From Gammaproteobacteria bacterium (GTDB lineage: Bacteria > Pseudomonadota > Gammaproteobacteria > Pseudomonadales > UBA5518): 64,000 nucleotides of DNA. A program made the position numbers and the translations under genes. The notes below the pieces were generated by a model. It was not told the origin of the DNA and searched no databases. It was given only the letters and a program-made list of their open reading frames with translations. Every line of letters begins with the position of its first letter. Position 1 is the stretch's first letter. The stretch spans positions 124,001-188,000 of the forward strand of contig JADIYI010000006.1 of the NCBI GenBank assembly GCA_016705365.1, written 5' to 3'. Below are positions 29,928-38,764 of this stretch, piece after piece.

Positions 29928-30430
29928 TTCTTATCCCTGATTGACAGCACACCTTCCAAACCTTGCGCAACGCATTGGCTGCAGCGCCAACGCGGCATCG
30001 GACGGCTGGCAATGCGACTGGCGTGGCAGACGGGACAGATGTGGTGGTAGCGGCGTGCAGTACGTCCAGTTGCATGTTGCGCGATGCCAAGTCGAATTTT
30101 GGGTTCGAAGCCGGCCGCACTCATCAGCGCTTGCCACTCTCGGCCGTGTGGCGATACAGAGCTGCCATGGCGATGGAAAATCACCAGGTGCGCCAACTCG
30201 TGACAGAGGGCGGCATCGAAAAGACATGCATCTTCGTTGAGCAAAGAAATATTCAGGCGAATCAATCCGCGTTCGGGATAGCTCATGCCAAGAGAGCTGG
30301 TGAGGCGGCTGGAGAACTCAATCCTGACGCGACGAAGTCGCGCAGGGACTCCCCATACATCCAGCCATCGCGAAGTAGCGTCAGACATTGACGGTATTGC
30401 GCGTTGTTCGGGGGCATTAGTCGAGCGCAT
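29924..30430 (-). CDS. SprT-like zinc metalloprotease
   Basis: A 168-residue protein with the metalloprotease motif CHELAHLVIFHRHG (HExxH) near the middle. A C-terminal zinc ribbon is built from CPVCH and CSQC. SprT/Spartan-like proteins cleave proteins bound or cross-linked to DNA. The stop overlaps the ATG of the HIT-PLD-helicase (ATGA at 29924-29927), so the two are translationally coupled and probably work together. The start is uncertain: ATGs at 30475, 30430 and 30388 are all in frame. I choose 30430 because a repeat of apparent mobile origin begins just upstream. Confidence 0.8.
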   Translation of the reverse strand: MRSTNAPEQRAIPSMSDATSRWLDVWGVPARLRRVRIEFSSRLTSSLGMSYPERGLIRLNISLLNEDACLFDAALCHELAHLVIFHRHGSSVSPHGREWQALMSAAGFEPKIRLGIAQHATGRTARRYHHICPVCHASRIASRPMPRWRCSQCVAQGLEGVLSIRDKK

Positions 30431-30451
30431 CAATGCTGCGTATTCCGGTGA

Positions 30452-30515
30452 AACTGGACAGTCAATCCGGTCCAAACTGGACAGCTGATCCGGCGCAAAG
30501 TGGACAGCGCTCGGA
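30452..30515. repeat. Three tandem 23-bp-period repeats containing aaNtggacag
   Basis: The decamer aactggacag occurs at 30452 and 30475, and aagtggacag at 30498: three copies spaced exactly 23 bases apart, with related sequence in between. Such internal repeats occur at the ends of some insertion sequences (IS21-like ends are a possibility), but no transposase is adjacent. It sits between the SprT start and the duplicated oxidase fragment. Confidence 0.55.
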
Positions 30516-30530
30516 GCGAAGCGACGCGGG

Positions 30531-30848
30531 GTTGCCGAGGCGCATCATCGACAGCGGAATCTTCTGCTGCGCCAGCACACGCAGCGCTGCCGTGGCGCTA
30601 TCCCAGTCGGGAAAGAACGCCACGTGGAAGTCTTCCTGCCCCCGCAACGGCGTTACGCGCACTTCCCGATCGCCAACGATCAGCCGGTGTTCCGGCAGCC
30701 GCGAAGCCGGCACCCTGGCGATGACCTCCGCCAGGGACGCATCCGGCAGCGGCCTGCCCTCGCCGATCAAGCCGGCGAGGAACCGGCGTGCCGCGGGCTT
30801 CAGCGGCAGCTCTGTGCTGTCATCACCCCAACCGTTCCAGCGTCGCAT
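30531..30848 (-). pseudogene. Truncated copy of FAD-oxidase gene with internal deletion
   Basis: The first ~65 codons match the gene at 22420-24021 (MRRWNGWGDDSTELPLKPAA, down to VGDREVRV). The copy then jumps directly to TPLRGQEDFHVAFFPDWDSA and ends after SMMRLGN. About 590 bases present in the original are missing. The junction lies at a short shared sequence encoding V-R-V (cgcgcac), as expected for recombination between short repeats. The copy also includes the leader upstream to about 31005. Non-functional as a flavoenzyme. Confidence 0.85.
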
Positions 30849-30929
30849 GAGCAGGCTCCGTGTTCCGTGGGAAAACAATTTCCCGGTTTGCGCAGGGTCT
30901 CAGGTAGTGCGTGTGCGGGTTCTGCCAAA

Positions 30930-31096
30930 TCAACGTGGAATCACCCTCAGCCGTGTGTCCCTCCGCCTTTGCGAGGACACCTTCTTTATCGACGAAGTCT
31001 TCATGAAAATCAACGGCAAGCCACACTGCCCGCGGCGTGTTGTCGATCAGGATGGAGAGCTTGTGGATGCTTATCTTCAAGCGAAGCGGGATGGGG
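30930..31096 (+). pseudogene. IS6-like transposase fragment
   Basis: The plus-strand frame reads GITLSRVSLRLCEDTFFIDE, then VFMKINGKPHCPRRVVDQDG and a run to AYLQAKRDG, before a run of eight G. This matches the DDE-domain start of IS6-family transposases (first catalytic Asp in the DEVF region, second in VDQDG). Only about 55 residues remain. A shorter piece of the same sequence lies at 24102-24175. The element probably mediated the duplication of the neighbouring oxidase fragment. Confidence 0.65.
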
Positions 31097-31209
31097 GGGG
31101 CTCTACAACTACGCACCCCCATTTAGGACACGCCCCAGCCCCTAAATGAAGGAGGACCAGGCAGCAGGACTCCTGTCACCTTGTGCCCGAGCAATCCGCG
31201 CCAGCTTAA

Positions 31210-33270
31210 TCAGAGCGGCATCGCTCCGCATTCCATAAGATACGCAGCAATCCCATCGTAGAAAACAACATCTCGCGTTTCATCCTCACCCGCCGTATCC
31301 CCCTTCGGCACAAAGATCACCATGCCCTGACGAGCTCGTGTCAGGATTACGCGGTAGCCGTTCTTGGCGACATCGATCAGCTTGTCACGCTGCCAATCGC
31401 TGCCTGAGAGCTTGAAAGCCGCCCAACCGTTCTTTTCACGGCGCAAATCAGCATCCCACGCGACGATAGTGAAATCCAGCTCCAAGCCCTGGATCTGGTA
31501 CTGGTTCTGAACTGTTTCAAGTGAATTGGAAGCTCGGATATCTGTGCTGGGCGCTAGCATCCAGTCGGCGATGTTCGGCTTGTAATTGACGAATAGCCCA
31601 TCGGCTGCCAGCCGTTTCGCCTGCCCAGACGCGATAATGCCAGCCCGATGGCCAACCAGCGTCTGTGGCCGCGCCCAGCCGCGCGCCGCCGCGAGGTTGC
31701 GAGTGAGCAGAATGGGGCATCCGTTTACATTTAAACGGGTTGCACATGCCGCTGCTTTTGAGCTGTCATTTTCGAGTAGCGCAGCCACCCAAGCCTCAAC
31801 CTCGGCATTTCGATAGAAGCGCATCGACTGTTGTAGATGCCCGTGCTCAAGCGCCCTTCGCGCCGGGTGCGTTGCCCAAGTTTGTCCCCCACTCAGTTCC
31901 GCCAGAGCCAGCGTCTCCTCAGCAATGGAAAACGTCCAGCCCAGCTCGTCCGCGGCTTCCAGCCAGGCGACGATGCCGCGCTCACCGCGATTGATGGCTT
32001 GATTGTGACCTACAAGCGCCACCACAACGGTGCCACCTTCAGGGTAGGCCTCACGCTGCACCTGCAGAATCAGATCCGCCTCGTGATCAGCAAGTGGCTG
32101 ACCCAACACCTGGCGGCCCTTCTCATAGGTTCGCTGTGCCTCATCAAACACGAGTACACGCGCATCTTCCTGCTTATGCGCACTACCACGCCGACCTAGA
32201 AAGTTGTGTGCTTTGACGATCTTGAAGCTAGCGGCGGCACCAACCAGCGCCGCGTCCATGTGTCTATAGCCTGTCGGGGTCCAGGCGCTGGCTCGACTTC
32301 CCTGCTTGCGGTACGAGTCGCCTAGGGCACGGTTCAGCACGTCGACGAGTGGGGCGTTGCCGGTGACGAACACCGCCTCGCGTGCATGGGGCCCGCGCAT
32401 CACCAGGTCGAGGCCGACCAGGGTTTTTCCAGCCCCGGGCGCGCCGGACAGGAAGACAATATGATGGCGTCGCTGATCGATGGCCTCGTCAATGTGGCAG
32501 CGAATCTCAGCCACGCTTGCGTCGATCGCCGCCTTTGGCGCCGCGTGCGCGTCAATGGCAGCGACATCATGATGCCCATAGAGCGAGAGCGTGGCATCCA
32601 GGATGGACGAAGATGGCTTAAACGGTGAATCAAGCCAGGTCTCGGCTGAGACCGAATGCTCCGATCGACGCGCGCTCAGGCCAAGTGCAAAGGCTTGGCT
32701 CAGCGTATTGCGGTCGCACTCGATCGGGCGATGTGCAAGATCTGGCCAGCTATGGCCACCGAGCCGTAACTCGTCAGGCACGTTTGGCGCCGTTCCCCGC
32801 GTAAGCGCAAGCACAGGAACCACGATCGCCTGATACTGCGTGCACCACGCCTGTGTGGCCTTGTGGAACTCCAGCAGATTCACCGCGTAATTCATCACCT
32901 GGTCGCGATCTGCCCGTCCCAGCCGACTACGCTTAAATTCAATTACGAATAGCGCCCCCGCCGCCAACAATAAGCAATCCATCCGCAAGCCGCGGCGACG
33001 AAAGTCGAACTCAAGAATCACATGTGAAATCGCCTCACAGCCGTCCTGGGATAGCGCATGACGCACCATATCAATGCGCTCATCTAGGTGCTCCTGCAGC
33101 ATTCCCAAGCTGTGGAGCCACTCCTCCCCTTGCGTCGCCTCCACTTCCAGGCTCTCGTGTACCGCGCGGCCGGCAAGTGTGTCTGCAATGTTGTTTCCGG
33201 GTGTGTCGAGAAACTCCTGGCGCGACGCGACATACCAAGCGGGGGATCTACCAACGGAGTTCTGCTGCAC
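31210..33270 (-). CDS. DUF2075 ATPase/helicase with nuclease-like N-terminus
   Basis: A 686-residue protein. Residues ~90-120 contain LRMDCLLLAAGALFVIEFKR, a D...ExK arrangement like that of PD-(D/E)xK nucleases. Residues ~270-600 form a DUF2075 (Schlafen-like) DNA/RNA helicase, with Walker A GAPGAGKT and Walker B VLVFDEAQRTY. The later motif YRVILTRARQGMVIFVPKG is typical of superfamily-1 motif VI. Proteins of this type are common in defence islands. The upstream NERD gene ends 33 bases before its start, so the two probably form an operon. The start is tentative. Confidence 0.82.
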   Translation of the reverse strand: MQQNSVGRSPAWYVASRQEFLDTPGNNIADTLAGRAVHESLEVEATQGEEWLHSLGMLQEHLDERIDMVRHALSQDGCEAISHVILEFDFRRRGLRMDCLLLAAGALFVIEFKRSRLGRADRDQVMNYAVNLLEFHKATQAWCTQYQAIVVPVLALTRGTAPNVPDELRLGGHSWPDLAHRPIECDRNTLSQAFALGLSARRSEHSVSAETWLDSPFKPSSSILDATLSLYGHHDVAAIDAHAAPKAAIDASVAEIRCHIDEAIDQRRHHIVFLSGAPGAGKTLVGLDLVMRGPHAREAVFVTGNAPLVDVLNRALGDSYRKQGSRASAWTPTGYRHMDAALVGAAASFKIVKAHNFLGRRGSAHKQEDARVLVFDEAQRTYEKGRQVLGQPLADHEADLILQVQREAYPEGGTVVVALVGHNQAINRGERGIVAWLEAADELGWTFSIAEETLALAELSGGQTWATHPARRALEHGHLQQSMRFYRNAEVEAWVAALLENDSSKAAACATRLNVNGCPILLTRNLAAARGWARPQTLVGHRAGIIASGQAKRLAADGLFVNYKPNIADWMLAPSTDIRASNSLETVQNQYQIQGLELDFTIVAWDADLRREKNGWAAFKLSGSDWQRDKLIDVAKNGYRVILTRARQGMVIFVPKGDTAGEDETRDVVFYDGIAAYLMECGAMPL

Positions 33271-33303
33271 GACATTGTTCTCGATATAGTATGTATGAAT
33301 TTT

Positions 33304-34197
33304 TCAACGCAGCTTCTTCGGCGGCGCCTCGACAACAGACAACTGTTCCAGCTGATACGCAATGCGCTGCACTTGGGCATCTTCAAGGCGCGATATGCCA
33401 GTGGGTTTTGACATCCACTCGGGTTTTTTCGGGTTGATGACTGTTACATCACCTTTAGCCGCGCGCTGCACATACCATCCAGGCAACGCCAACACACCGC
33501 GCACCGTGATCGGCTCACCAGTTGCCTTACTCAGTTTCTGAGCCAGCCAGCGGGCCTGTCGCTCGGCCTGCTGTAGGGGTTTTGTCTCGGTCCATCCAGG
33601 AAATTTCAATGCCTTGCCATCATAAGTCACCGTTACCCCCTCCCTGCCGCCACCCATTTCGGGTTTCAATCTTGACTTGGTCTCCACCGCGAATATGCCA
33701 CCCGGCCCGACCACCACATGATCGATATTGAACTCTCCACATTGAAGGTCATGGAACAAGCGACATCCGGATGCACGCAGCACTTCAAGTTCTTGCGCTA
33801 CGACCAGTTCGGCGTCAACGGCTTGTAATATCTTTCGCCGCGAAGTGCCACGTCTGAACGCAAGCGCTGTTACAACCACGGTGACAATCACACCAGTCGA
33901 CAAATAAAATTGCCATTTGCTATCTTCGAAATTGAGCTGTCGACGCCACATGTCGGCAAAAAACATGGTGGATACAGAAAACGGGAGCATTAATGCCGCA
34001 GCAATGTACGCGCTAATCTCATCATTTAGATCTGTAAGTTTCTCTCTTAAACCTTGAGCAGGTTGACGCAGCATATCCGTCGTCAGTGGTGAACGTCTGC
34101 GGTCTCTGCTGCGCAGCAACTTTAGCGTGAATATCGTCGCAATGATGATTGAAAACGAAACAATCATGGGAATTGCGATTACGAGCAATCGAAACAT
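33304..34197 (-). CDS. Membrane-anchored NERD-domain (nuclease-related) protein
   Basis: A 297-residue protein with a membrane helix at the N-terminus (MFRLLVIAIPMIVSFSIII) and two more near residues 75-115. A NERD domain follows (FHDLQCGEFNIDHVVVGPGG, IFAVETKSR), carrying the D...ExK nuclease-like triad. The ATG at 34197 has AAAGG upstream; the frame stays open further, but into an IS3 remnant. It is followed by the DUF2075 helicase. The pair could process foreign nucleic acid; this is inference from domain content. Confidence 0.78.
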   Translation of the reverse strand: MFRLLVIAIPMIVSFSIIIATIFTLKLLRSRDRRRSPLTTDMLRQPAQGLREKLTDLNDEISAYIAAALMLPFSVSTMFFADMWRRQLNFEDSKWQFYLSTGVIVTVVVTALAFRRGTSRRKILQAVDAELVVAQELEVLRASGCRLFHDLQCGEFNIDHVVVGPGGIFAVETKSRLKPEMGGGREGVTVTYDGKALKFPGWTETKPLQQAERQARWLAQKLSKATGEPITVRGVLALPGWYVQRAAKGDVTVINPKKPEWMSKPTGISRLEDAQVQRIAYQLEQLSVVEAPPKKLR

Positions 34198-34469
34198 GAG
34201 TCTGTACCTTTCCCGCGACAAGATATATTCGGCTTCACGAAGCGTAGCCGCATTAGGGCAGAGGCAAATTAAGACTGATTTATGGTTTCGCGATAACCCG
34301 AATGGGGCAAGTTGCAGTCGCATCACCTCGGTGTCGGCATCGATCCAGAACTTATCTATTTGGGCCGAATCAGCCGGATGAATTTCCGCAACAAATTCGC
34401 GGTCGCATCCGGCGCGCGAGGCCATGCTTCGCGTAAATCGCTCCGCAAGCCCTGCCGATTTATGACTTG

Positions 34470-34690
34470 CGCCATCCTTGGTGCTCTCCCTGCGGGCGCA
34501 CTCGCTGGAAAAGTTCCGTTCTGGAATGAAAGAACGACTCCACGACCGCATTGTCCCAACAGTCACCGCGCCGACCCACGCGCGGCTCGATGTTGTGATC
34601 GCGGCAGCACTGCAGCCAGCCATCGCTGTCCTACTGCGAGCCCGAGACGGAATGGATCAGCACAGCCACAATCTGTTCAGCTGAATATCG
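34470..34690 (-). pseudogene. IS3-family transposase OrfB fragment
   Basis: Minus-strand reading gives IVAVLIHSVSGSQ, a TAG stop, then DSDGWLQCCRDHNIEPRVGR and RGDCWDNAVVESFFHSRTE. This is the end of the DDE core of IS3-type OrfB, where DNAVVESFF carries the last catalytic Glu. The stop codon and missing flanks show it is dead. The rest of 34198-34788 holds no other recognisable gene. Confidence 0.75.
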
Positions 34691-34788
34691 CGTCTTCTAC
34701 ACGGCAAACTCCTCGGCCCAGATGGGCCTGGTTTGCCGGAATAACCAAACTCTTTGTGGTCCGGACTGGTCATAGCGCCCCAGTCAAA

Positions 34789-35684
34789 TCAGTGCAGCCG
34801 CCGGCGCCGCGACGCACGTGACAGGACCGTAGGGCCGGACTCGGCCGAATCCCGACCGGCCGGACGCCCCATCCTGAAGGCGCAAAGGTGTACCAGGCGG
34901 TCATCGACAATCAGTGATCCCCCGTTGATTTCAGGGGAATCCAGCCGGACGTCTTCTCCAAGGCCAACCGCCCGATAGTGGCTGCGCTCGGCCTGCCGTA
35001 TGGCCTCGATCAGCCCCTGACAATCCGCACCGGTGCCGGCCACCGCCTTGTCGCTGCGCTCATCGATGGCATCGAGCGCATAGCTCGTCACCAGTTTCTT
35101 CAGCTGCTTTGCGAGTGTGACGGGCGAATCGAACAGATCCATGCCGATGAGTTGCCCGCGTTGGGGGGCGGCCCGTGCGCTTTCCCGCGGCGCTGAACGG
35201 GGGGGGGGGGGGGGGCGGGGGGGGGGGGGGGCTGTACGGGTCCGTCGGCACCCATCGAGGCGTTGATGTGCGCGGTCTTTTCCGCCCGCCCTCGCGAGAA
35301 ATGGGCGCGGCCGGCCGCGCTGAACTCATCCGACTGCCGGCTCCAGCGACCCGCCTCGACGCACGAGACCGGGATCACCGTTTCGCTCTTTGCCGCAACC
35401 ATGATCGTCAGGTTGACGATGCGGTTCTGCTTGGCGCCGACCAGTTCCTCGCCATCGAGCAACAGGACGGGTATCTCGGCCTCGTTGACCAGGCACAGAT
35501 TGGGCACACTGCCCTGCTCGGAGACTTCCGTCACCCGAACCTGGCCGGATTGCAGTGCTTCCTCCAGCGTCAGGTAACCCGGCTGCCCCACGGCATCGCC
35601 GAGCAGCGGGAACATGGTGAGATTCTCCAGCGTAACCGGGCTGCCCATTCGAATACCGGACAAGGCGATATCCAGTGCTTTCAT
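34789..35684 (-). pseudogene. ARPP-1 family protein gene interrupted by poly-G tract
   Basis: The N-terminal part (LENLTMFPLLGDAVGQPGYL, LLLDGEELVGAKQNRIVN, IPVSCVEAGRWSRQSDEFSA) matches the ARPP-1 domain of unknown function. The C-terminal part (MDLFDSPVTLAKQLKKLVTS to VDDRLVHLCAF) also matches, but in another frame. Between them sits a tract of 33 bases, 32 of them G on the plus strand, and roughly 60-70 residues of the expected family sequence seem to be missing. Either the gene is truly damaged or the assembly failed here. The start is ATG 35684. It is divergent from the MerR gene. Confidence 0.72.
35199..35231. repeat. Poly-G tract (17 G, C, 15 G)
   Basis: An almost pure G run inside the ARPP-1 gene. 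Such a run is rare in bacterial coding DNA. It coincides with loss of family sequence and a frame change, so a sequencing or assembly artefact is likely. Confidence 0.8.
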
Positions 35685-35800
35685 GTCACGACGTCTCCAC
35701 AAATATGCGATTCAAGGAATGATTGTGAACTGATGCGGCCTCATGCCATGAGGCTGACAGCGATTGCGTTTTTTAACAGCATGGTGTTATATTCGCTGTC

Positions 35801-36205
35801 ATGTTTAAAGATGTCACCCAACCCCAGTACTCCATCGGGCAACTGGCCGAACTGGCCGATGTCAGTCGGCGCACGGTGCACTTCTACGTGCAGCAGGAAC
35901 TGATCGACCCGCCGGAGGGGCGGGGGCGCGGCAGTTTCTACACCGCGCGGCACCTGGAGCAGCTGCAGCGCGTGTTGAAGCTTCAGCGCGAGGGCTTGCC
36001 CCTGCGCCGGATCCAGAGCATGTCCGAATCGGTGCAGGTGCGCGCGGCATCGGCAACGCCGGACCGGGCTTTGGTGATGCGCCTGGCGGTTGCACCGGGC
36101 ATCACGCTGGAGTTGGCCGCCGGGCCCGGCGGGGAAATTCCGACATCGGAGCAACTGAAGGAACTGGCGCAACGCTGCGCGGAAATACTCGAGCGCAAAT
36201 CGTAG
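35801..36205 (+). CDS. MerR-family transcriptional regulator
   Basis: A 134-residue protein with an N-terminal MerR winged HTH (YSIGQLAELADVSRRTVHFY, then GRGSFYTARHLEQLQRVLKL). A short C-terminal part lacks obvious metal-binding cysteines. An inverted pair acagc/gctgt (35776-35780 and 35795-35799) directly before the ATG could be its operator. It lies between the divergent ARPP-1 gene and the VIT/VWA gene 54 bases downstream, and may regulate both. Confidence 0.82.
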   Translation: MFKDVTQPQYSIGQLAELADVSRRTVHFYVQQELIDPPEGRGRGSFYTARHLEQLQRVLKLQREGLPLRRIQSMSESVQVRAASATPDRALVMRLAVAPGITLELAAGPGGEIPTSEQLKELAQRCAEILERKS

Positions 36206-36259
36206 GCAATCGCGTGGTACTGGTCCGCAACCGCGCCAACAGCAACAAGAGGTCGTGTC

Positions 36260-38668
36260 ATGGGAACGCAGGAATCAATCGCAGGCGGGATGTTTGTCAG
36301 GAACTCGAACGCACGGGTGCCGCTGACCGGTGTGCAGATCGAGGTGGTCGGCAGCGGGGCCGCGGCGCGGGTCAGCGTGCGCCAGAGGTACATCAATACG
36401 GAGCAATCGCCCATTGAAGCGGTGTACAGCTTTCCGCTCGAGGAAGGCAGTGCCGTCTGCGAGCTGATCGTTGAAATCGGCGGCAGGAAACTGCTCGGCA
36501 GGATCGAGGAGCGGGAAAAGGCCTTCGAGCAGTATGACGAGGCAATGGCCGCCGGCAATGGTGCGTTTCTGGCCGATCAGGACCGGCCCAATATCTTCAC
36601 GATGAGCGTTGGCAATCTGCTTCCGGGCCAGGAAGCGATAGTGTGCCTGGGGTACGCCACAGAGCTCGAACAGCATGGCGACAGCGTGCGCATCATGCTG
36701 CCGACAACGATTTCGCCGCGCTACGTGCCGCAGCCGATGCTTGAATCCGCCGATCCCGCCGAACTGGAGCGGATCAACCCGCCTACCGTGCGCGGCCCGG
36801 TGCCTTACGGCCTGTCACTGACGGTGGAATACACCGCCCCGCAAGGCGTGACGTCGGTGGCCTGCCCTTCGCATCCGGCGCGGGTCGAGATCGAAGGCAA
36901 TCAGGCCCGAGTTGAATTGATGGGCTCCGCCATACAACTCGACCGCGACTTCGTGCTGAACGTCACCCTCGCGAGGCCATTCGATGCCTGCGCCGTGCTG
37001 ACGCGCGATGGGGATGGCGCCCATGCGATGATGGTCAATCTCTACCCCGACCTGAAACAGTTCGCCCGCCAGCCGAGCGAATTCATCTTCCTGCTCGACC
37101 GTTCGGGGTCGATGGAGGGCGACAGCATCGCCCAGGCGCTGAACGCGCTGCGCCTGGCGCTGCGGTCCATGGACGAAGGCGATACCTTCAATATCGTGGG
37201 TTTCGGCAGCGATTACGAGCTGATGTTTCCGGAAAGCCGCCCGTACACGCAAGCATCGCTCGACGAGGCGACCAACACGCTCGAGGGCTGGGATGCAGAC
37301 CTCGGCGGCACCGAACTGCTCAAACCGCTCCAGCAGATACTGAAAGCCGGCCAGGGAGCGCTGGCGCGCCAGGTCATGCTGCTGACCGACGGCCAGGTCG
37401 CAAACGAAGCCGAGTGCATTGCCGCCGTGGCCGGGCAATCCGGATCCATGCGCATCTTTACGTTTGGCATTGGCCACGGCGCCTCCGAGTTTCTTGTGAA
37501 GGGTCTTGCGCGAGCCTGCGGAGGCAAGGCCGAATTCATTCATCCCAATGAACGCATCGAGCCCATCGTCATGCGTCAGTTCAGACGCGCCGCGGCGCCG
37601 TATCTGCGCAACGTACGCCTGGATTGGGGCGGTCTGGAGCCCGAACTCGTGGCGCCCGAACTGGTCCCTGCCCTGTTCGACGGGGACCGATTCACGGTGT
37701 ATGCGCGGGTCGGCAACTCACCCGCATCCGGGTCTGCGGAGGTGGCTGTGCTCGCGGATGGGCCCAAAGGTTCGCTGCGGTTTCCGCTCAACCTGGACTT
37801 CAACACCGTAACCGATCGACCGATGGTGCCGGTCCTGATGGCACGCTCCGCCATACGCGAACTGGAGGAGGGACGCAGTGCCGCAATGGAGCGCGGTTCG
37901 AATCAGCGCGCGCGCAAGAAGGACGACACGAACAGCAAGGTACTCGAGCTTGCGCTGAAGTATCAGATACTCAGCTCGCAAACCAGCTTCATTGCCGTCG
38001 AGGAGCGCGCGGAGGGCACGCAGAGCGAACGCGCCCAACTGCGCCGCGTTCCGGTGGCGTTGACGCAGGGCTGGGGTGGTGGTTCAAGCGAAGGTCCATG
38101 CCTTGCATTGAGCGCAAGCAATTATGGCGCTGGCCACATGAATTTTCCTGCATGTGAAAGGAGCGCTGGTGTCGCAACTCCCGACACCGATGCATACCCT
38201 GGACGCATGGATTGCGCTGGTCCGCCGATGCTTGCGCGCGGTAGCTTCAAGTTGAAGCGAACTTTCGACGCGGTACGCGGCCGCATTGGCAAACGACGGG
38301 GCGTTGGCTCCGATGGCTCACAGAATCCCGAGCCAATGAGCGCTGATTCGAAACTGATGCGCTTGACGATGGCGCAACATGCCGACGGCAGTTTCCTGCT
38401 GGACGATACGACGCTGAAGATTTTCGGGCTGGATCGTATCTCGCTGGAGTCTGCATCAAGATCGCTGGGTCGCAGTACCGCTGCGGATTCGGCGGTTCAT
38501 ACCGCGGTAGCGCTTGCCCTGCTGGCCCGGCACTTCAGCGATCGTCAGGATGAATGGCGGATGCTTGCCGACAAGGCGCAACGCTGGCTGGAGAAGCAGG
38601 CGTTGAAATTGCCGGACGATGTGGCGTCGTGGGCGATATGGGCGGCGCAGGTGTGCGGGATCGAGTGA
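36260..38668 (+). CDS. VIT and von Willebrand factor A domain protein
   Basis: An 802-residue protein. The N-terminal VIT domain (residues ~15-140) shows RYINTEQSPIEAVYSFPLEE and GRIEEREKAFEQYDEAMAAG. The VWA domain (~270-440) carries the metal-binding MIDAS motif in FIFLLDRSGSMEGD, with LGGTELLKPL and LLTDGQVANE. No signal peptide or membrane helix is evident, so it is probably cytoplasmic. The domain pair mediates metal-dependent protein binding. The ATG at 36260 has AGAGG upstream. The 3' end is duplicated at 46692-46906. Confidence 0.85.
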   Translation: MGTQESIAGGMFVRNSNARVPLTGVQIEVVGSGAAARVSVRQRYINTEQSPIEAVYSFPLEEGSAVCELIVEIGGRKLLGRIEEREKAFEQYDEAMAAGNGAFLADQDRPNIFTMSVGNLLPGQEAIVCLGYATELEQHGDSVRIMLPTTISPRYVPQPMLESADPAELERINPPTVRGPVPYGLSLTVEYTAPQGVTSVACPSHPARVEIEGNQARVELMGSAIQLDRDFVLNVTLARPFDACAVLTRDGDGAHAMMVNLYPDLKQFARQPSEFIFLLDRSGSMEGDSIAQALNALRLALRSMDEGDTFNIVGFGSDYELMFPESRPYTQASLDEATNTLEGWDADLGGTELLKPLQQILKAGQGALARQVMLLTDGQVANEAECIAAVAGQSGSMRIFTFGIGHGASEFLVKGLARACGGKAEFIHPNERIEPIVMRQFRRAAAPYLRNVRLDWGGLEPELVAPELVPALFDGDRFTVYARVGNSPASGSAEVAVLADGPKGSLRFPLNLDFNTVTDRPMVPVLMARSAIRELEEGRSAAMERGSNQRARKKDDTNSKVLELALKYQILSSQTSFIAVEERAEGTQSERAQLRRVPVALTQGWGGGSSEGPCLALSASNYGAGHMNFPACERSAGVATPDTDAYPGRMDCAGPPMLARGSFKLKRTFDAVRGRIGKRRGVGSDGSQNPEPMSADSKLMRLTMAQHADGSFLLDDTTLKIFGLDRISLESASRSLGRSTAADSAVHTAVALALLARHFSDRQDEWRMLADKAQRWLEKQALKLPDDVASWAIWAAQVCGIE

Positions 38669-38764
38669 CCATTCGAACGCGAGGGGGCGGAGTTGATGCT
38701 TTATGGGTCGTTCGCAGGAAACACGATTCGGCACCGCCCCCCATTGTAGTGACCTGCGCTCCGC

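Noticed and set aside
35199..35231. Poly-proline linker in the ARPP-1 protein
   Set aside because: The prolines come only from the poly-G tract, which coincides with missing domain sequence and a frame change; an artefact is more likely.
36260..38668. Inter-alpha-trypsin-inhibitor-like secreted protein
   Set aside because: The VIT and VWA domains match that description, but there is no signal peptide, so a secreted role is not supported.
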